Source: Dendrocalamus latiflorus (Eukaryota > Streptophyta > Magnoliopsida > Poales > Poaceae). Taken from it: DNA of 64,000 nucleotides. Below, piece by piece: positions 45,056 to 56,842 of this stretch. The stretch is from positions 17,204,031-17,268,030 of the forward strand of contig CM029632.1 in the NCBI GenBank assembly GCA_017311315.1. The letters run 5' to 3'. The stretch's first letter is position 1. Each line of letters opens with the position of its first letter. The position numbers were made by a program, and so were the translations under genes. Below the pieces are notes generated by a model. That model saw only the letters and a list, made by a program, of their open reading frames with translations, had not been told where the DNA came from and made no database searches.

Positions 45056-48000
45056 ATGGCGAGATACCGGCTGCTAGACGAGTTCTACGAGAGGGAGCAC
45101 CGCGGCAGGCTCACGGAGGACGGCCGGGTACGTGTGTGGTTGAAATTATGTACATGTGTTCAACTTGATGGTCACGCAGCTAACTTTTATAGCAATTTTC
45201 AGGAGATACCCATACTTCGTCCTCGAACCCATGATGGGTTCCATTTGATGAGATACGACAACCGCTATACCCCACTGCTGCGCCGTGCTGGGCTTCACAC
45301 GGTCGCTAACCTATTACGGCGAGGCATGCCGGTTTTCAACCCCGCAGCTTTGACCGCACTTGTCGACAGGTGCATTTTCTCTATCGGGTCTATTTGTTTT
45401 CGCTTCTATATTCTTACGTACGTAACTAATTCTTTTCTCCTTGTACTATTAACAGGTGGAGGCCAGAGACACACACGTTCCACCTTCCCTGTGGGAAGAT
45501 GACCGTCACGCTGCAGGACGTGGCGATGATACTTGGACTTCCCATCAGGGGACAGCCGGTGGTCGGCCCGGCGGTGTCTGAGGGCAGGAGGGCACGTGTG
45601 GAGGCCTTCCTGGGCACGCCATTGCCTCTTGTCCCAGATAATGCCAGGCGAGGCCGCGTCTCGGGGGTCCACCTTAGATGGTTGCGGGCTACCTGTCGGA
45701 ACCCGGAGCAACGACTCCAGGATCCTCTGTGTAAATCGCACTAGTCCAGGATCAGCTAGTGCACACAGTGGACAACAAAGATAAATACCAAGCATAATGA
45801 CATTTATTTAATTTAAAGAGTACGGCCTTAAGGCCAGCGTTTACATCAGCGCACATTGGCAAAAATAACTGCAAAAGAACTGCGGAAGCGAAGCTGAAAA
45901 AGCGAAGCCCAAGCCTGCCCACAGGCAAACAACTGCAAGACGTGGCCTACTCGTTCTGGTCTTCTCCATAGTCGACGTCGTCTTCCGCTGTGTGGAGATA
46001 GCAACAATGAGTACAAACTTGTACTCCGCAAGTCACACGGAGAAATGCAATATAATGATAAAGGCTTCAATGGAAGGCTCATAGGGTTAGTTTGCATAAA
46101 ACAGCATTTAAGAAATACAATAAGTAGATTGAAATTTGCTGAATTTAATACAGTAAGTAAAAACAATACTTGTAATTGAAGATATTACCGTCAGTGCAGG
46201 CTCCGACCAAACACCAACCTATTCACGGGCATCCCACCCGGACCATCTTTTCCAAAAGCTCACGTATGGATTCCATCCATCCACACGCTTTCACTGCGCA
46301 ACTCTGATGAATTCCATCCATTCACCAGATTTCAATCTCTCACGGATTCCATCCATCCGCAAGGTTTTCTAAAACATTTTGAAAAACAAAGTCTAATCCA
46401 TGAAAAACTTTACTCAGCATGCCCGTGACCGTGGGCACGGCTATTCAGGATAGATTATACACTCTGCAAAGGTTGTACAGCTTTACCCACAAGACACGAT
46501 CATCCCATATTGCCACCGGTTTACACACTTCCTTTGGTGTGCGGCGAGGAGTCGTGACAAGACCTTTACAATGCGAAGCCTTCAACCTGGCCAAGCCAAC
46601 TCTAAGGTTTCACCCCAGTAAGGAATCCACCAGACCGGGACCCCCTCTTGAGCCGAGTGAGACTTCTCATGGCCTACGCCACGCTCACTTTCATCCTACG
46701 AAATGGCTCAGGTTGGGACTTCGCAAATTATTCAGCCAGGGCTGTCCCATACCAGCCATGTGGTAGTACGATTAGGGCTTTGCAATAGTAGCTCACAAAC
46801 CGGTCCTTAATTTGACTTAGGCTCAACCACATACCCCCTGTGCCCGACAATCAACACTGTGTCTCCGAACAACAGTGCATGCCTGCACCCACCACCTAAC
46901 CATTAGCCTAAGTCTAAACCAGATTTTATATTTTATTTTGAAAATATTTCATAATCCTTCTTAACTCACCGAAGTCAAGAATACAGTTCAAAAGCTTATC
47001 ATTTTATGTGAAAAGGGTTTATCATTTTATGTGAAAAACATCCCAAAACAAAATTATATATTTAAGCAGGGCTAAGCATTTGATTTAAAATTCTCTAGCC
47101 AATACTAGTGTACTAACTAGAGTTTGATTCTAAGGTGATGAGGTATAAGGATTTGCAATGTCAACGGAGGTATTAACAAACAGGTATTAACTAAAGTTAA
47201 AACTGAATTGAAATACATTGAATAAAATTATGCATGCAGAATAATTTAAAACAACATAATTTTATTTTGAAAACTGGAATCAACATGATCAAGGAGTGTG
47301 ACTTGCCTTGCTCTTCAACTTTGTTTGAATCTTCGTCGAAGAAATCTCCCGAATCGTCGAAGTCTACACGTCAAAATAACCCACCAAATTCAAATAAATT
47401 CAAAATAAATTCAAATTGAACTCAAATATTTTAATTGAGGCTAGAAATGGATAGAGGGGAAATTTTGATGAATTTAGAAATTTGAATGGGCCAAATCGGA
47501 GTTAAAACGAAGGAGAACGGGCTCCGGGAAGATTAAAATCAGGGAAAAAGGAAAAACTGGATTTTTGGAATTATTTTTCTAAAGGAAAATCAGAATTATT
47601 GCGTCAGCAGAGGATTTAATTTCAGCCGAATTATTTTCCAACTGAAAAACCGGATTTCTGCGTCAGCATGACGTCAGCACTGAGGGTGGTCACGTTGACA
47701 GATGGGCCCCGGTCCATGGACCGGGTCCAGGGAGGGAGAAGGCGGCTGAGGTGGCAGGGGGGAGGCGGGTGGCGCTGAGGGGGCTCGGTCTGGGCGAGGT
47801 GGCGCTGGCGTGGCGCCATGTCACCGGCCACGTAGGCACGGAGACGCCAACGTGGGAGGCTGGCCGGAGGGCGCACGGGGGAGCGGGCTTCGCCGGCGCT
47901 CCGGCGGGCGACGGCCGTCGGCGAGGGGCGGAGGGGGACGAGGGGGTGACGGGGAGCATGGCGGTGGCCGCGTGCTTACCGGAGGCGAACGGCGGCGAGC

Positions 48001-50514
48001 TGGCGGCGAGCTGAGGCGGCGGCGAGCTCGGGTCTCGCGGTGCGGCGGCGATGGAGTGGCCGGGAGGGGATGGGGAGCAGAGGGGGAGGATGTGCGGGTT
48101 GAGGGGCGGCCGGGGGAGGCTTTTATAGGGGGCGGAGGGCAACGGGCCGGCGGGAATCTCTCGCCGGAGATGGCGCGGGGCGGCGGCGTTTACGGCGGAA
48201 TTAGGGGGGACACGGCGCGGGGATGGGGGATTCGGGCGCGGGAATGGCGGAGTCGGGTCGGGGAAGAGGAGAGAGAGGGAGAAAGGGCCAGATCCGGGCG
48301 AACGGGGAGGCGGCCGGAATGGCGGCGGTGAAGGCGCGGCCGAGCGGAAGGAGGAAGAAGAGGCGCGGGGAAGGAGGCCCTGACCGGTGGGGCCCACGCA
48401 CAGCGAGAGGGGGAGGCGACGCGCGGCTGACGGACGGGCCCGCGGGCAGAGGGACGGAGGCGGGAAACGCGCGCCGACAGGCGGGGCCGGGAGGTAAGAG
48501 AGAGAGAGAGGCGGACGGGTGGATGGGAGTGGGGGGCGACGTGGCGGCCATCCGGAGGGGGAAGCGGGATGTGGCGGCGGGGTGACGTGGGCGCAATCCG
48601 GCCGTCCACGTGGCGGCCGGAGGGAGAGGAGGGGATTATTTTTTTGGATTTTTGATTTTGGATTTTCAGAAAATCCTAGAAAATTCAGTAAGCCTCAGAA
48701 AAATACCAAATAACTTCCAAAAATTCCAGGAAAATTCACAGAAGCTCCTGGTGACATTTTGGACTTAATAAAAATATTTTCAACTAATGTTGGTATTTAA
48801 TTTTCATACTTTAAAATACTTTTTAATTTCAAAAATACATTTTTGAACTCGAGAAAATCTAGGAAACCAAATAAAAGCCAAATAACTCCAAATAATTAAT
48901 TTGACATAGAATTTTTATATAAAATCAAAATATCATTTTATTTAATAATAATTTTAGGTTTTTCTGAAAATGCTTTTCAAATCCAGCTTTTCCAAAAACA
49001 GAATTTCAGGGCAAATCCAACTTTAAACTTTAGGCAATTTAAATTTTATTTTAATTGATTTTTATTTATTTATTTATTTATTTTTATTTTATTAAAAACC
49101 TGGGCTGTTATACTACCTTTGGTGAATGCCCTGATGCCGCGGACGACGCTACGGTGACCTTCCACTGCCGCGCCTGGGTCCTGCACATGTTCGGGGCAGT
49201 GTTGTTCCCGGACGTCACGGGGGATGCCGCTTCGTGGATGTACATCCACTGCCTCCAGGACTGGGGAGACGCTGGACAGTTCAGCTGGGGCTTGGCGGTC
49301 CTCGCGTTCCTCTACCGCCAGCTCTGCGAGGCCTGCATCCACAGGGTGTGGATGACCTCGGCCCCACTGTTGCGTACCTGTGGGATACAGTGTCAGTCTC
49401 GTTCGTGACTACTCAGGTATCCTGGGAGCCTTACTCCGAGCCACAGGTTCTAGCGCTACCGCTCAGCACCATGTGTCGCAGGGACTCCCATATTTGGAGG
49501 ATGAGGTGTCCGTTGATCTGCTTCTACGCCGTGGAGATTCACCTCCCCCACAGAGTTGCGCGTCAGTTCGGCCTCGTGCAGTTCTCCCCCCCAGAGGAGA
49601 TGTCGACTTCTGTCGACTTGCACAAGTGAGTAACAATTTTTGTTTCATTTAAAATTCTTTTAGTTCGTACTAACAACTATTGTCGCCAGCTTCCGGGGTT
49701 ACTTGTCCTGGTACCACACTGCCACCCGCTACAGGCTGAGGCAGCAGTGGACCGATGTCGACTACGCGGACCTCGCTTCGTCCGAGGACGAGGACACCGC
49801 GTACGACAAGCGTGCGAGGGAGGGCACAGTGGTCGAGGCCGCTCCGATTCTCGATCGAGTGGTACGGAATGCATGATATTTACACTTACTTTGGTTCAAT
49901 ACGTTTATCTCGCACTTACTTATGTTTCCTTATTTCTTTAGGGGACTTCCCTCCAAACCTCGGTGCGGGACATCGACGAGGCTCTCAGCCACCCAGTTGG
50001 TGACCTGGACAGCGAGAGCCGCCGCCTGAGGGACCTCTTGCAGGTACGAAGATAGTTTGTTAAGTTAGATCCATTCAGCATGTATACAATTGTGACATAT
50101 CATTACTTGCAGAGACTACGACGTCGCCTCAGTCGGGCGGCAGGTCGGTGTGGTTGCCGCGCACGCTCAGACGTGATCGTACCGCCGGCCTCCCAGCGCT
50201 CGGGTGCCTCAGCCGCTGCAGCGTCGTCATCACACGTCGGCAGGCGCCAGTCCACGAGGAGCTCGTCACGCACTTCGACTTTTAGTCAGGGCGATGACGA
50301 CGACGACGACGAGGCGGAGCAGGGTGACGACGTCGAGGAGGAGCACGAGGACGAGGAGGCATCTACCCATGACGAGATTGGGATGTCGCAGATGCCTGAC
50401 GCACCGTCTACTCAGGCTTCGCAGCGGCCTCGTCGTTCGGCTCGTCCCCCGAGCACGTATACTCCAGGGAGTGATGCTCTAGCCAAGGGCAAGGGGAAGG
50501 CCAAGAGGCAGTGA
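45056..50514 (+). pseudogene. Plant-mobile-domain gene of MULE2, split and deleted
   Basis: Exons: 45056-45127, 45203-45369, 45456-45693 then (after the solo LTR) 49118-49625, 49690-49861, 49942-50043 and 50113-50514. The protein parallels the MULE1 PMD: EIPILRPRTHDGF, TVTLQD, GQPVVGP, FHCRAWVLHMFG, SWMYIHCL, RCPLICFYAVE, and a C-terminus ending GKGKAKRQ after an acidic run. A deletion and frame change near 49345 removes the usual GG..LLQLW block, and the 3.4-kb LTR cuts exon 3. The first coding exon is preceded by a splice acceptor (TTATCACAG). A plausible non-coding leader exon ends at about 43949 (AATAAG|GTGAAC), so the transcript probably had a 5' UTR intron. Confidence 0.8.
45694..49112 (-). 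mobile_element. 3.4-kb solo LTR (Gypsy-like) nested in the MULE2 PMD gene
   Basis: On the minus strand the insertion starts TATAACAGCCCAGG (a decayed TGTAACAGCCC LTR start) and ends GGGTTCCGACA. It is flanked by CTACC on both sides (45689-45693 and 49113-49117). Removing it restores the PMD frame exactly. No internal domain, PBS or second LTR is seen, so it is a solo LTR of 3419 bp, in the size range of long-LTR grass Gypsy families. The GC-rich frames at 47690-48610 are part of it and not genes. Confidence 0.8.
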
Positions 50515-50710
50515 TGTTTTGAGACTTTTTTATAGACTTATGTGATATTTTGAGACTTTTGTATAGTTATGTGGTATTTTGAGACTTATTGATAGTTATA
50601 CGATGTTGTTATTTAGGTTTTCAGATGTTTCATGTGTGAATGTATGTGTATGTCTGTATGTGCATATGTTTTGCAGAAAAGTTTGCTGTTTTGCTGTTTT
50701 TTGTCAGGTG

Positions 50711-50850
50711 TAGCTTACACGGCGCCATAACCTTTGGCGCCGACATGTGTATATACGGCGCCAGACTGTTTGGCGCCAAAAGAGGCGCCAAACACCTTGG
50801 CGCCGTATATACACATCTCGGCGCCAAAGGGTATGGCGCCGTGTAAGCTA
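50711..50850. repeat. Near-perfect 67-bp inverted repeat with 6-bp loop
   Basis: Arms 50711-50777 and 50784-50850 (start TAGCTTACACGGCGCC, loop AAAAGA) carry four GGCGCC words each. The structure lies inside MULE2, just internal to its right TIR. Confidence 0.9.
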
Positions 50851-51379
50851 TGTACGGCGCTCGCATGTTTGGCGCCGAGATAGGTGGACCAGCAAGCACC
50901 ACGTTAGATTGGCTAAGTTAGAACACGGCGCCACGGCCTTTAGCGTCGTAGGTGCATATCATGGCGCCGTAGGACTTGGCGTCGTGCTATGCCACCCTGG
51001 CTCCGACGTGTCTATTAACGGCGCCAAAGCATATGGCGCCGTGCCATGTACCCTGGGCGCCATATGCTTTGGCGCCGAGAGAAGCGTCTATTTTTGCAAA
51101 TCTTTTCTCTAGGGGTCTATATGTAAAAAACTTTCAAATTTTGGATTAAAAAGCAAAAATTTTACTAGCCCGAGTGAGCAAAGGAGCCACCGCGCAGCAG
51201 CTTCGCCGTCTATCCCATCATCCTACGCCGTCTAAGGGAAGAAAGTACTATAAAAAATTGAAAAGTTATTTTTAAAAGCCGGAAAAGACAAGGGAGCACA
51301 GGCCCGCTCCAAGAAGGCCAGAATTCTAAAGATCTCGAACCGAATCACCGAGTCGCATATTCGCATCGCACCGCGCGCG

Positions 51380-53365
51380 CTGCAGCCAGGTGCACGCACG
51401 CAGCCAGCCGTGCCAATCCCAGATCCCGAGGCCAGGCCACCACACCCACCCCACCTCACCCGCCGCCGCTCCCCCGTTGGCCGGGCGGGCCCCGCCCACG
51501 CCGCGGCGGGTCAAACTCCACCATCCCTCGCCTATCCACCCCACCCATCCATCCAGCGGCACCAACCCTCTCCTCCCCCCCCTCCTCTCATCGCCTCTCC
51601 TTTCTACGGCCGAGACGCCTCTCCGTCTCCGCCTCCCCCACAAAAAGCCGCAGTTTTTGGCGACACCGTCTCCGCATCGGCCTCTGCTTCCTCCGCCGCC
51701 TGCGTCCGAACCCCCTTCCGGTCCGCCGCACCGACTCCGTTGCTTGGGCGGTGGTCTGAAGGCCCTGCGGCGGGAGGGCCGGGGCTTTTCCCGTCGGTGG
51801 GTGCCCTCGCGCCCCATGGGCCGGTCGCCAGCTATATATCACTATCAGCTCATCGACCGGCGGAAAGGTATTGGTTTTTGCTGGCGGATACTCTCCAGAT
51901 CTGGTGTGGGTTCATCTCGGGTTCCGGGTAGATCTGGCCTGCTGTGGTCTGGATCTCGTGCGGAGTTCGATTTGGTTTAGTTGGTTTTCTTCTTCGTTTC
52001 CGATTGCGGCCGTGCGGTGACAATAAAAAGCCCCCTCCTTTTTTTTTTGCTTCTTTATTAGCGGCGGGGTTGGACGTGGTAGCGTGCGCTGGCCCGGAGA
52101 GCGAAGCAGGTGTACTGTCTGCTCGTTTTCTTCTTCGTTTCCGATTGCGGCCGTGCGGTGACAATAAAAAGCCCCCTCCTTTTTTTTTGCTTCTTTATTA
52201 GCGGCGGGGTTGGACGTGGTAGCGTGCGCTGGCCCGGAGAGCGAAGCAGGTGTACTGTCTGCTCGTCTTTTCGTTGCGCTTTTGCCTTGTTCGCGCGTGT
52301 GATTTTCCCAAGTTTATGTTCGAGCTGGGGCTGCGTAGACTTTGGAGGGGATTAAGGGGTGGTTCGAGAACGGCTACTAGAGCAGCAGCATCGTCCTAAG
52401 CTTCTCTTGTTGTCGTTCTTATGTTTTTTCTCTTGTCTGCCACCTTTTCTGCTCGTGTGAATTTAATGGAAAAGGTAAATTTTGGTGAAAAGGAAACAAT
52501 GTGCCAACATGTAAGAATGAAGGAGGTGACATCGAATCTCTCAGCCAATTAATTTAGGGAGTACAAACTGATAAGCTGCCCGGGGAGTACCTGCTGTTGT
52601 GATGTGAAAGTGAAACTTGTAATAAGGTAGAACAGTTATAGGAGTAACTGAAAAAGGGCATGCCATGCTTTTGCGGAGGCGGGGAGCAAACTATTCTAAT
52701 TTTCTTTTGGGAAACAGAGTTACCGGTTTTGGGTCTTGTGTAAATGTAGAAATTTCTATTACAAGTAACGGTGATACTGGTAGTGGCATCTCTGCCTGAC
52801 AGTAATAAAAAAGAAAGAACTTTTTGAATCCTAACAATATGATAAAAAGAACAGCTTGTAGTTTTGTACTTTAAGAACTTGTCTAACTGAATCCTTGTCC
52901 ATTTGTCCAATATCATGTAATGTCGATCCTAGTTTGAAAGAGTTCAATTGGTTTGCTGTAAATAATACCCCAATGATAAGGACTAGCGGATTATGTTATT
53001 ACTTTTTATTTGCTTGTGCCATTTTTATGATAAGCATGAAATGGAATTTTCTAAAGCACAATATCAATTTTTGATAATCATGCATAAATTTATTATCTGC
53101 ACTCAACCTCACAGAAGAACATGGAAGTGGTAAAATAGTTTTGCAGATTAACAAGTATCTTCTTACTATTATGGTAGTGATAATATTTCTATTTAAATTA
53201 CATCAATTGTTCCTAAAAAGCACTTACAATAGTTGTCTTGAATTGGCAGCTCAACCATGCCTCTACTAACCCTCATTGTTGATTATCATTGCAGGGCTTG
53301 GGTAAATCGTTATTGGAAGAATTTCTCTTGTACATGTAACATCACATGTAATTTCTGTTAAAAAG
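51380..53365 (+). other. CID7 5' region: GC-rich leader exon, intron and tandem duplication
   Basis: A CT/GC-rich leader probably ends at 51867 (GGAAAG|GTATTG). The next exon starts at 53295 after CATTGCAG, 71 bases before the CDS start. A 141-bp unit (TTTTCTTCTTCGTTTCC...) is tandemly repeated at 51985-52125 and 52126-52265 within the inferred intron. An upstream ATG at 51816 would give a roughly 20-codon uORF if this splice is right. Confidence 0.55.
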
Positions 53366-56300
53366 ATGAGTTCACTGACTAAAATGGTTTCAAATAATGG
53401 AGATGCAAGGTCAATGTTACCAAATAAAGTCACTGCATTAAATCCCAATGCAGCAGAATTTGTACCTTCATGTATTAGACCATCTTTTGGAGGTAGCACA
53501 GTTTCAAATGTAGGTCAGTCAGATCTTAGGGGGTCTTCTGGGAAAACAATCCTAGATAGGTCCGAGTCATCAAAGTCTAATAACTCGGATGATGAGGCGC
53601 ACCAATTTTGGTGTAAGCAGCTTCCTGATGACATTATTCCAGACTTTACATCTTTCGAGAAAATTGAACAAGAACCTGAAGAGCTGTCCCTTACTGGATT
53701 GTCCTTGAATGCACCACCTTTCTATGGGACAACAGCCAACCACTTGTCAAGGGAACACCATGAGTTATCTCCTCCAGCTAGCAAGAGCCTGGAACTGGGG
53801 CTTACCAATTTACTATATGAAGATAATTCACAGACAGCCTTTTCAACAATGGGTTCAAGCAACTGGGAGCAAAACTATGTGGATGATCTCCATTTTACTA
53901 ATGGAAATCAGGACCTTCATTACGATTCTGAAACTACCACCGACTTTTCTGACAGTTTTGCTAGTGAGTATGCTGGCGCATCAGATGGTGTTGTTGACCC
54001 CCTAGAGTATTTAGCATCGCAGTTCCCTGGATTTTCAGCAGAGAGCCTTGCAGAGCTGTACTATGCAAATGGATGCGACTTCAACCATACCATTGAAATC
54101 CTCACCCAGCTAGAGGTAATGTCTCTGTAAGACTAGCACACAAATTAACTCTTTTGGACGTCCACTCAGAACATTTTTTAATATAACTAGTTACATTGTA
54201 TTTTTTTGGTGGAGCCTATTATATATGCAGCAATCACTGGTTGGACAACACTGTTGTCATGCTTTTTTTGGCTTGTCTGGACGCTGTTTCTTGTGTGTAG
54301 CTTTTCCATTGGGTGTCCGCCATTAAGGGGCAGCAATTACTCGCCATTAAAGGGCAGCAATTACTTGTTGGGCATTCTCATTCTGATATCGATATGTTGT
54401 ATGTACACTGGCATGTTTTATAGCTTCTCCATTGGCCGCAACATTGTTTGATCTGTTGTACTGTGCGTGGGCATTGGCACCTACCTATGGCTAAGTAGAG
54501 GCTATTCAATAACTAATCTTTCTGATCATTTTCATGCCACTTCTCTGACGCTATTGTTCTATTTCCTCTTAACTTGCTGCATGATATCTCGAAATTGTAG
54601 AACTTCTCTTATTTGCATCTATACCTGAAACTGTTATGATGAATAATATTTGTCTCCCTCAAAAGACAATATTGAAACCCTCTCCTCTTTCTTTGCAATG
54701 TGATTCCAAACTGTTGTGTTACATTTAAAATATTTCAGCAGCATCTTAAGTGATTTCCCCCCTGGCTTTTTAGATGCAAGTGGATGCTACCTCCAATCCA
54801 ACTCTGAATTTGACCCCCAGTGCACCAAACTTTAGCACAGGGGACTTCCCTGCGCTGCCAACAGCTGAAGATCAAAATGGTTTCTCTAAGGGCAATGCGG
54901 ATATCCTTGGTATCTTCAACAAGCGCAACTCGTCCACTATATCTAGTGGTACTGGTGATTTTGTTTCAGCTGTTCGGAAACTTGCATCGCAAAATTCTGG
55001 CCATTGGAAGTGTAAGAAAGGTCCTGAATATGGTAATGGTGTTTCAACTGCTTCTGTACCCAAACAGTACAGTTCTAGCATGAAACGATCTTCCGGAAGC
55101 AAGTTTCAAACTGTTAACAGTGCAAGGGCTGCTCCATGGCTTGAGACTGGTTATGCAGTGGGTAATATTCATCTGAATATTTTTTGTTCTTTCTTGTGCA
55201 AATTACACAACTTCCTCCTGTAAGGTTTTGCAAGTTGTTATCTGAATAGAATTAGGCAAGTTAATATTAGTACATTTTACTCACCAAAGTATGCATTTTT
55301 AACTAGAATCACAATTACTTGGAAACTTGTGCATAACTGCAGGAGGGGACATAAGTGTTACCAGGAATTTCAAAAAAATCAAAAGTAGATGAATGTATTT
55401 CAACTTCGTGTTCCTTTTTTCTAGACTCTGTTCCAATTATAGACTGATCAATATATATCTTTGTGTGCGACCCATTAGCAAATATGTACTCAGAATCAAG
55501 GGGAGAAGCTCGTGATTTTGCCCGCATCCGAAATGCATGTTTTGAGCAGGTAAGCTTCCTAATTCTGGCCTCATATGCATGGTTGTATATGTATGTACCT
55601 ATGCCTATATGCTCGTGCACATGTGCATAAAAGTGTAACATGTCACAAGTTCACATCTGCATGTTCTTTTGCTTGTGCTAGTAGCCTTGTATATTCATAA
55701 GGAATACAATAATAAAGCCTTTTGTTCTAAACAAGTTAGGATAGGCTAGGAATAAAACCTTCTAGTCTTTCATTCTATGGAAAAGTGGCTTGATTTTTAC
55801 GTTGGCTCACTGAGCCTAACACAACTTTCCTTTTTTTCCTGGTTTGAGACAGGCTATGTAGAAAACTACACAGGCCGTGTATTCCTAAGGAATATTGCAA
55901 GCAAAATATCTAGAGAACCATAACAACCATTTGTATTTCTCCAGCATATCTGCTATCACATCGTCAACATTTAATTCTGCATGTCATTGGTTGCTACATT
56001 TTTTGCTCGTGCGCAGCTTGACCTATTAGGCTGGATATTTTGTTTGTTGAAGTATTCACAGAAAGATATACTTGGCAGGCTAGGCAGGCTTACTTGGTCG
56101 GCAACAAAGCTCTGGCCAAGGAACTGAGCATGAAGGGACAGGCGTACAACACGCAGATGAAAGCAGCTCATGAGAAAGCTAGAGAAGCTATTTATCGACA
56201 GAGGTTGCCCAATTGCTCCCTTGCCCTTTCTGCATTGAAAAAACGAAATCCTTTTCTTGTCTTTTTAATGTTTTATCTACCTGATTAGCTGCTCTGTGTG

Positions 56301-56639
56301 CTTTTCTGACGAATTACAAGCACATTTATTTTATCCTGAGTTTTGTTTCCCTTGTTCAGGAACCCTGTTACCACGCAACCAGGGAGTGACCGTCTGATTG
56401 ATTTACATGGACTCCATGTGAGTGAAGCAATACACATTCTGAAGGTTGAGCTAGGTGCTCTGAGGAGCACGGCGAGGGCTGCAGGCGAGAGGATGCAAGT
56501 CATGATATGCGTCGGAACAGGTCACCATACCAAGGGTTCTCGCACCGCAAGGTTGCCAATTGCCGTCGAGCAGTTCCTTCTGGACGAAGGCCTCCACTAC
56601 ACGCAGCCTCAACCTGGTCTGCTCCGTGTTGTGTACTAA
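53366..56639 (+). CDS. CID7: CID7-type protein: PAM2, CUE, DUF1771 and Smr domains
   Basis: Five coding exons, 53366-54115, 54774-55161, 55479-55549, 56079-56203 and 56360-56639, sum to 1614 bases: 537 residues plus stop, all phases consistent with GT-AG introns. Near the N-terminus is a PAM2 motif (ALNPNAAEFVP, about residues 24-34) that binds the MLLE domain of poly(A)-binding protein. A CUE-like ubiquitin-binding domain spans about 210-250 (DPLEYLASQFPGFS...). The middle is low-complexity and polar. DUF1771 spans about 390-450 (RNACFEQARQAYLVGNKALAKELS). A C-terminal Smr domain spans about 458-537, with LIDLHGLHVSEAI and the VGTGHHTKG loop. This is the architecture of plant CTC-interacting domain proteins CID5-7, inferred to act in cytoplasmic mRNA metabolism. 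No disruption is seen. Confidence 0.93.
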
Positions 56640-56842
56640 CATCTCATAGGTTGGTGCCGCGGAGAAAATGAACCACCCAAAAAAAAGGAGAAAGATATGC
56701 AAGAAAAAACTATAAAAAGCCACTGTTGGAGCACTGTAGTTGTATATTAAAAGAGGCAGCAGGAGAATAGCCTGACAACAGAATACAGTGAAATTATATA
56801 GCGTCATTCAATTCACATTCCATTTCCCTTCTATTTCCCTTC

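Larger units (their letters stand above)
43543..51165 (+). mobile_element. MULE2: Mutator-like element carrying a PMD gene only
   Basis: Terminal inverted repeats of about 240 bp (43543-43790 and about 50925-51165) share a T-run, CTTTTTA.TCCAAAATTTGAAAG, ACATATGGACCCCT and several GGCGCC words. Imperfect flanking repeats TAGCTCCGAG (43533-43542) and TAGCCCGAG (51166-51174) look like a 9-10-bp target duplication with one indel. There is no transposase, so it is non-autonomous. The TIR layout parallels MULE1 though the sequences have diverged. Nested inside is a 3.4-kb solo LTR. Confidence 0.85.

Noticed and set aside
47690..48610. Frames of 120-235 codons rich in Pro, Arg and Ser
   Set aside because: They lie within the solo LTR and show compositional bias only.
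51390..51980. A 196-codon frame and overlapping frames at the CID7 5' end
   Set aside because: GC/CT-rich leader sequence; the CID7 domains start at the ATG at 53366.
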